The notes beneath the pieces are model-generated. The model was given only the letters and a program-made list of their open reading frames with translations, did not search any database and was not told where the DNA came from. This document shows positions 6,249 through 7,783 of a stretch of 7,783 nucleotides of DNA, piece after piece; position 1 is the first letter of the stretch; each line of letters opens with the position of its first letter. The translations under genes were made by a program, and so were the position numbers. The DNA is from Gammaproteobacteria bacterium (GTDB lineage Bacteria > Pseudomonadota > Gammaproteobacteria > Steroidobacterales > Steroidobacteraceae), in NCBI GenBank assembly GCA_003162555.1, contig PMNQ01000152.1, forward strand, positions 1 through 7,783, read 5' to 3'.

Positions 6249-7622
6249 TCATACGCCTGGGTCCGCGGCGGCAAAGCTGCAGCTCACACACAGTCCCGGC
6301 GACAGCTCGCGCAGCTCCAGCCTGCCGTGATGGAGCCGTACCACGGCGGCGACCAGGCTCAGGCCCAGCCCGCTGCCCGGCAATGCGGCGTCCCGATCCA
6401 GGCGGCGAAACGGCAGCAGCATGGCGGCATGCGAGCGCGTCGGGATGCCGGGCCCGTTGTCGGTGATGCTGACGTTGACCTCGCCGCGTTCCTTCTTCAC
6501 CGCCAGCTCGACGGTGCCGCCCGCGGGCACGTACTTGATGCTGTTCTCCAGCAAGTTGGTCAGCAGTTGTGCGAGCAGCTGCTGGTGCCCGCTGACGTTG
6601 GCGTCATCATCGGCGATCACGCGCAGTGAGAGCTTCCGCGATTGCGCCTCCGGCGCGTACAGCTCGCCCAGTTCGTGGGCCATGCGCGTCAGGTCGACGC
6701 GTTCGGGCGGCATGCCGGCGCCGCCGCCTTCCGCCTGCGCGATCTGCAGCAACACCGCCAGCGTGCGCTGCACCCGCTCCAGATCCTCGAGCACCGCGTG
6801 CAGGGCGACATCGGTGGCATCACCGGCTTTTGCGCTCAGCAGCGCGTTCTCGAGCCGTCCCCGCACCCGCTGCAGCGGCGCCCGCAGATCGTGTGCGGCG
6901 CTGTTGAACGTGACGCGCACTGCGGCGGTCTGCTGTTCGATGCGATCGAGCATGCCGTTCACGGTGCCGGCCAGCTGGTCGAACTCGTCGGCGTTGTTCT
7001 CGATCGGCAGCCGGCGGCTCAAATCGCCCGAGATGATGCTCTCGCAGGCCTGCGCCACCGCCCGCACGCGCGCGGCGACGCGACGGCTGAACCACCACGC
7101 GGTGAGCACCATGAAAGCGCCGGTGAGGCCCATGCCCCAGTACGTCGTCTCGCGCATCCGGCGTGCGAAGCGCCGACGCTCCGAGACATCCGTTCCCACC
7201 AGCAGGCGATTCCCGTCGAGCGTCACCACTCCGGCGCGCACCGGATGATCCACCGCATGTCCCTGTTCGACGGCGGTGATGTCGAATTCGAGCCAGCGTC
7301 CGTTGGTGGTGAAGGACTTCGGCCACACTGACAGGTTGCCGCCGAGCGGCGCGCCCTGGCGGTCGACCAGCATGTAGGCGGCGCCAAGGCGCCCCCAGTC
7401 GTCATCGCGCTGGTCGAGCACGCTGATCAGGCGCTTGAGCCCGCCGCCGCGATAATCCTCGCGCAGTGATTCGATCTCGGTGTCGATCACCAGGTCGACC
7501 TGCTTCTCCATCGCGCGCTGCGTGAACAGGTAGGCGCTGCCGAGCAGCGCGCTGACGCCGACCGCGACGCCAAACATGTACCAGAGTGCCAGCCGCGCCG
7601 TCGAGGCGAACATCCGCGGCAT
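6249..7622 (-). CDS. Membrane sensor histidine kinase
   Basis: This is a two-component sensor of about 457 residues. Numbering from the TTG at 7628, it has TM1 (about 13-35), a periplasmic sensor region (36-163), TM2 (about 165-181), a HAMP domain (about 182-234), an H-box A-A-H-D-L-R-A-P-L (244-252, phosphoacceptor His246), an N-box N-L-L-E-N-S (358-363), G1 D-N-G-P-G-I-P (390-396), F-box L-L-P-F-R-R-L-D (404-411) and G2 G-S-G-L-G-L-S-L (418-425). All catalytic boxes are intact. I chose ATG 7622; TTG 7628 is possible, and a TAG at 7634-7632 closes the frame upstream. No response regulator is seen on either side. The stop is 7 nt before the btuF-like ATG, which suggests cotranscription. The stimulus is unknown. 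Confidence 0.93.
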   Translation of the reverse strand: MPRMFASTARLALWYMFGVAVGVSALLGSAYLFTQRAMEKQVDLVIDTEIESLREDYRGGGLKRLISVLDQRDDDWGRLGAAYMLVDRQGAPLGGNLSVWPKSFTTNGRWLEFDITAVEQGHAVDHPVRAGVVTLDGNRLLVGTDVSERRRFARRMRETTYWGMGLTGAFMVLTAWWFSRRVAARVRAVAQACESIISGDLSRRLPIENNADEFDQLAGTVNGMLDRIEQQTAAVRVTFNSAAHDLRAPLQRVRGRLENALLSAKAGDATDVALHAVLEDLERVQRTLAVLLQIAQAEGGGAGMPPERVDLTRMAHELGELYAPEAQSRKLSLRVIADDDANVSGHQQLLAQLLTNLLENSIKYVPAGGTVELAVKKERGEVNVSITDNGPGIPTRSHAAMLLPFRRLDRDAALPGSGLGLSLVAAVVRLHHGRLELRELSPGLCVSCSFAAADPGV

Positions 7623-7663
7623 TCTCAAGCGCTAGGGCCTGTTGGCATATAGAACGTCGATGC

Positions 7664-7763
7664 GGCCGTGCTTGGGTTTGCGCCAGGCAAGGCGCGACGA
7701 CCGAAGTGTATTGAATATACATGAGGGAGGAGCAACGCCGCCCGGCGCAAACCCAAGCCGGCC
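7664..7763. repeat. 100-bp inverted repeat upstream of the histidine kinase
   Basis: The outer arms pair over 20 bp with one bulged T (7669): 7664-7668 plus 7670-7684 against 7744-7763. The inner 15 bp, beginning GCTTGGG, match perfectly. The stem can continue as GGC/GCC (7686-7688 with 7740-7742) and GGCG/CGCC (7691-7694 with 7736-7739). An AT-rich apical hairpin TGTAT/ATACA (7707-7711 with 7717-7721) sits at the top. No T-tract follows on either strand, so it does not look like a terminator. It lies 42 bp before the kinase ATG. It resembles a dispersed intergenic element or a structured leader. The remaining bases (7623-7663 and 7764-7783) show no gene. Confidence 0.75.
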
Positions 7764-7783
7764 CCGGAGGGTTGCGCTCAAAA

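Noticed and set aside
6242..6274. Upstream start (6274) for the BtuF-like protein
   Set aside because: It would overlap the kinase gene by 26 nt and put M-P-P-R-T-Q-A-Y-D-Q-R before a signal peptide that fits well from ATG 6241.
6421..7248. A 275-codon plus-strand frame opposite the histidine kinase
   Set aside because: Ser/Arg-rich translation, antisense to a kinase with all catalytic boxes intact.
7664..7763. Rho-independent terminator at the right-edge inverted repeat
   Set aside because: Neither strand has a T-run after the stem, and the loop region is long and structured.

Overview
The window is GC-rich bacterial chromosome in which every well-supported gene lies on the minus strand. 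Gene order, protein style and GC content suggest a free-living gamma- or betaproteobacterium, possibly near the Xanthomonadales/Nevskiales/Steroidobacter group. That placement is an impression from reading the proteins, not a search result.

The left two thirds (1-5208) is a nearly complete tryptophan biosynthesis operon, in transcription order trpL-trpE-trpG-trpD-trpC-trpF-trpB. trpB runs off the left edge, and trpA would be expected beyond it. Together the genes convert chorismate to anthranilate (TrpE/TrpG), then to phosphoribosylanthranilate (TrpD), CdRP (TrpF) and indole-3-glycerol phosphate (TrpC), and finally to tryptophan (TrpB with TrpA). Most junctions overlap: ATGA at E/G, G/D and F/B, and 8 nt at D/C, which implies translational coupling. 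The exception is trpC-trpF, where a 124-bp palindromic element sits in a 175-bp gap. A 60-codon open frame crosses that gap and overlaps both neighbours by ATGA.

The operon is controlled by a clear transcription attenuator between about 5021 and 5170. It has a 17-residue leader peptide with three consecutive Trp codons, an alternative antiterminator pairing, and a strong hairpin followed by seven T just before trpE. The best promoter match puts the transcript start at, or a few bases before, the leader ATG, so the leader peptide may be translated from a leaderless mRNA.

The right third holds a sensor histidine kinase (6249-7622) followed 7 bp later by a BtuF-like periplasmic binding protein (5318-6241). 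They look like a two-gene unit, but no response regulator, TonB receptor or BtuCD transporter is visible. Between this pair and the trp promoter lies a short stretch that reads, on the plus strand, like a decayed start of a P-loop (HerA/DUF853-like) ATPase gene. At the right edge, upstream of the kinase, a long GC-rich inverted repeat (7664-7763) looks like a dispersed intergenic element. I saw no tRNA, rRNA, CRISPR array, transposase or phage gene.
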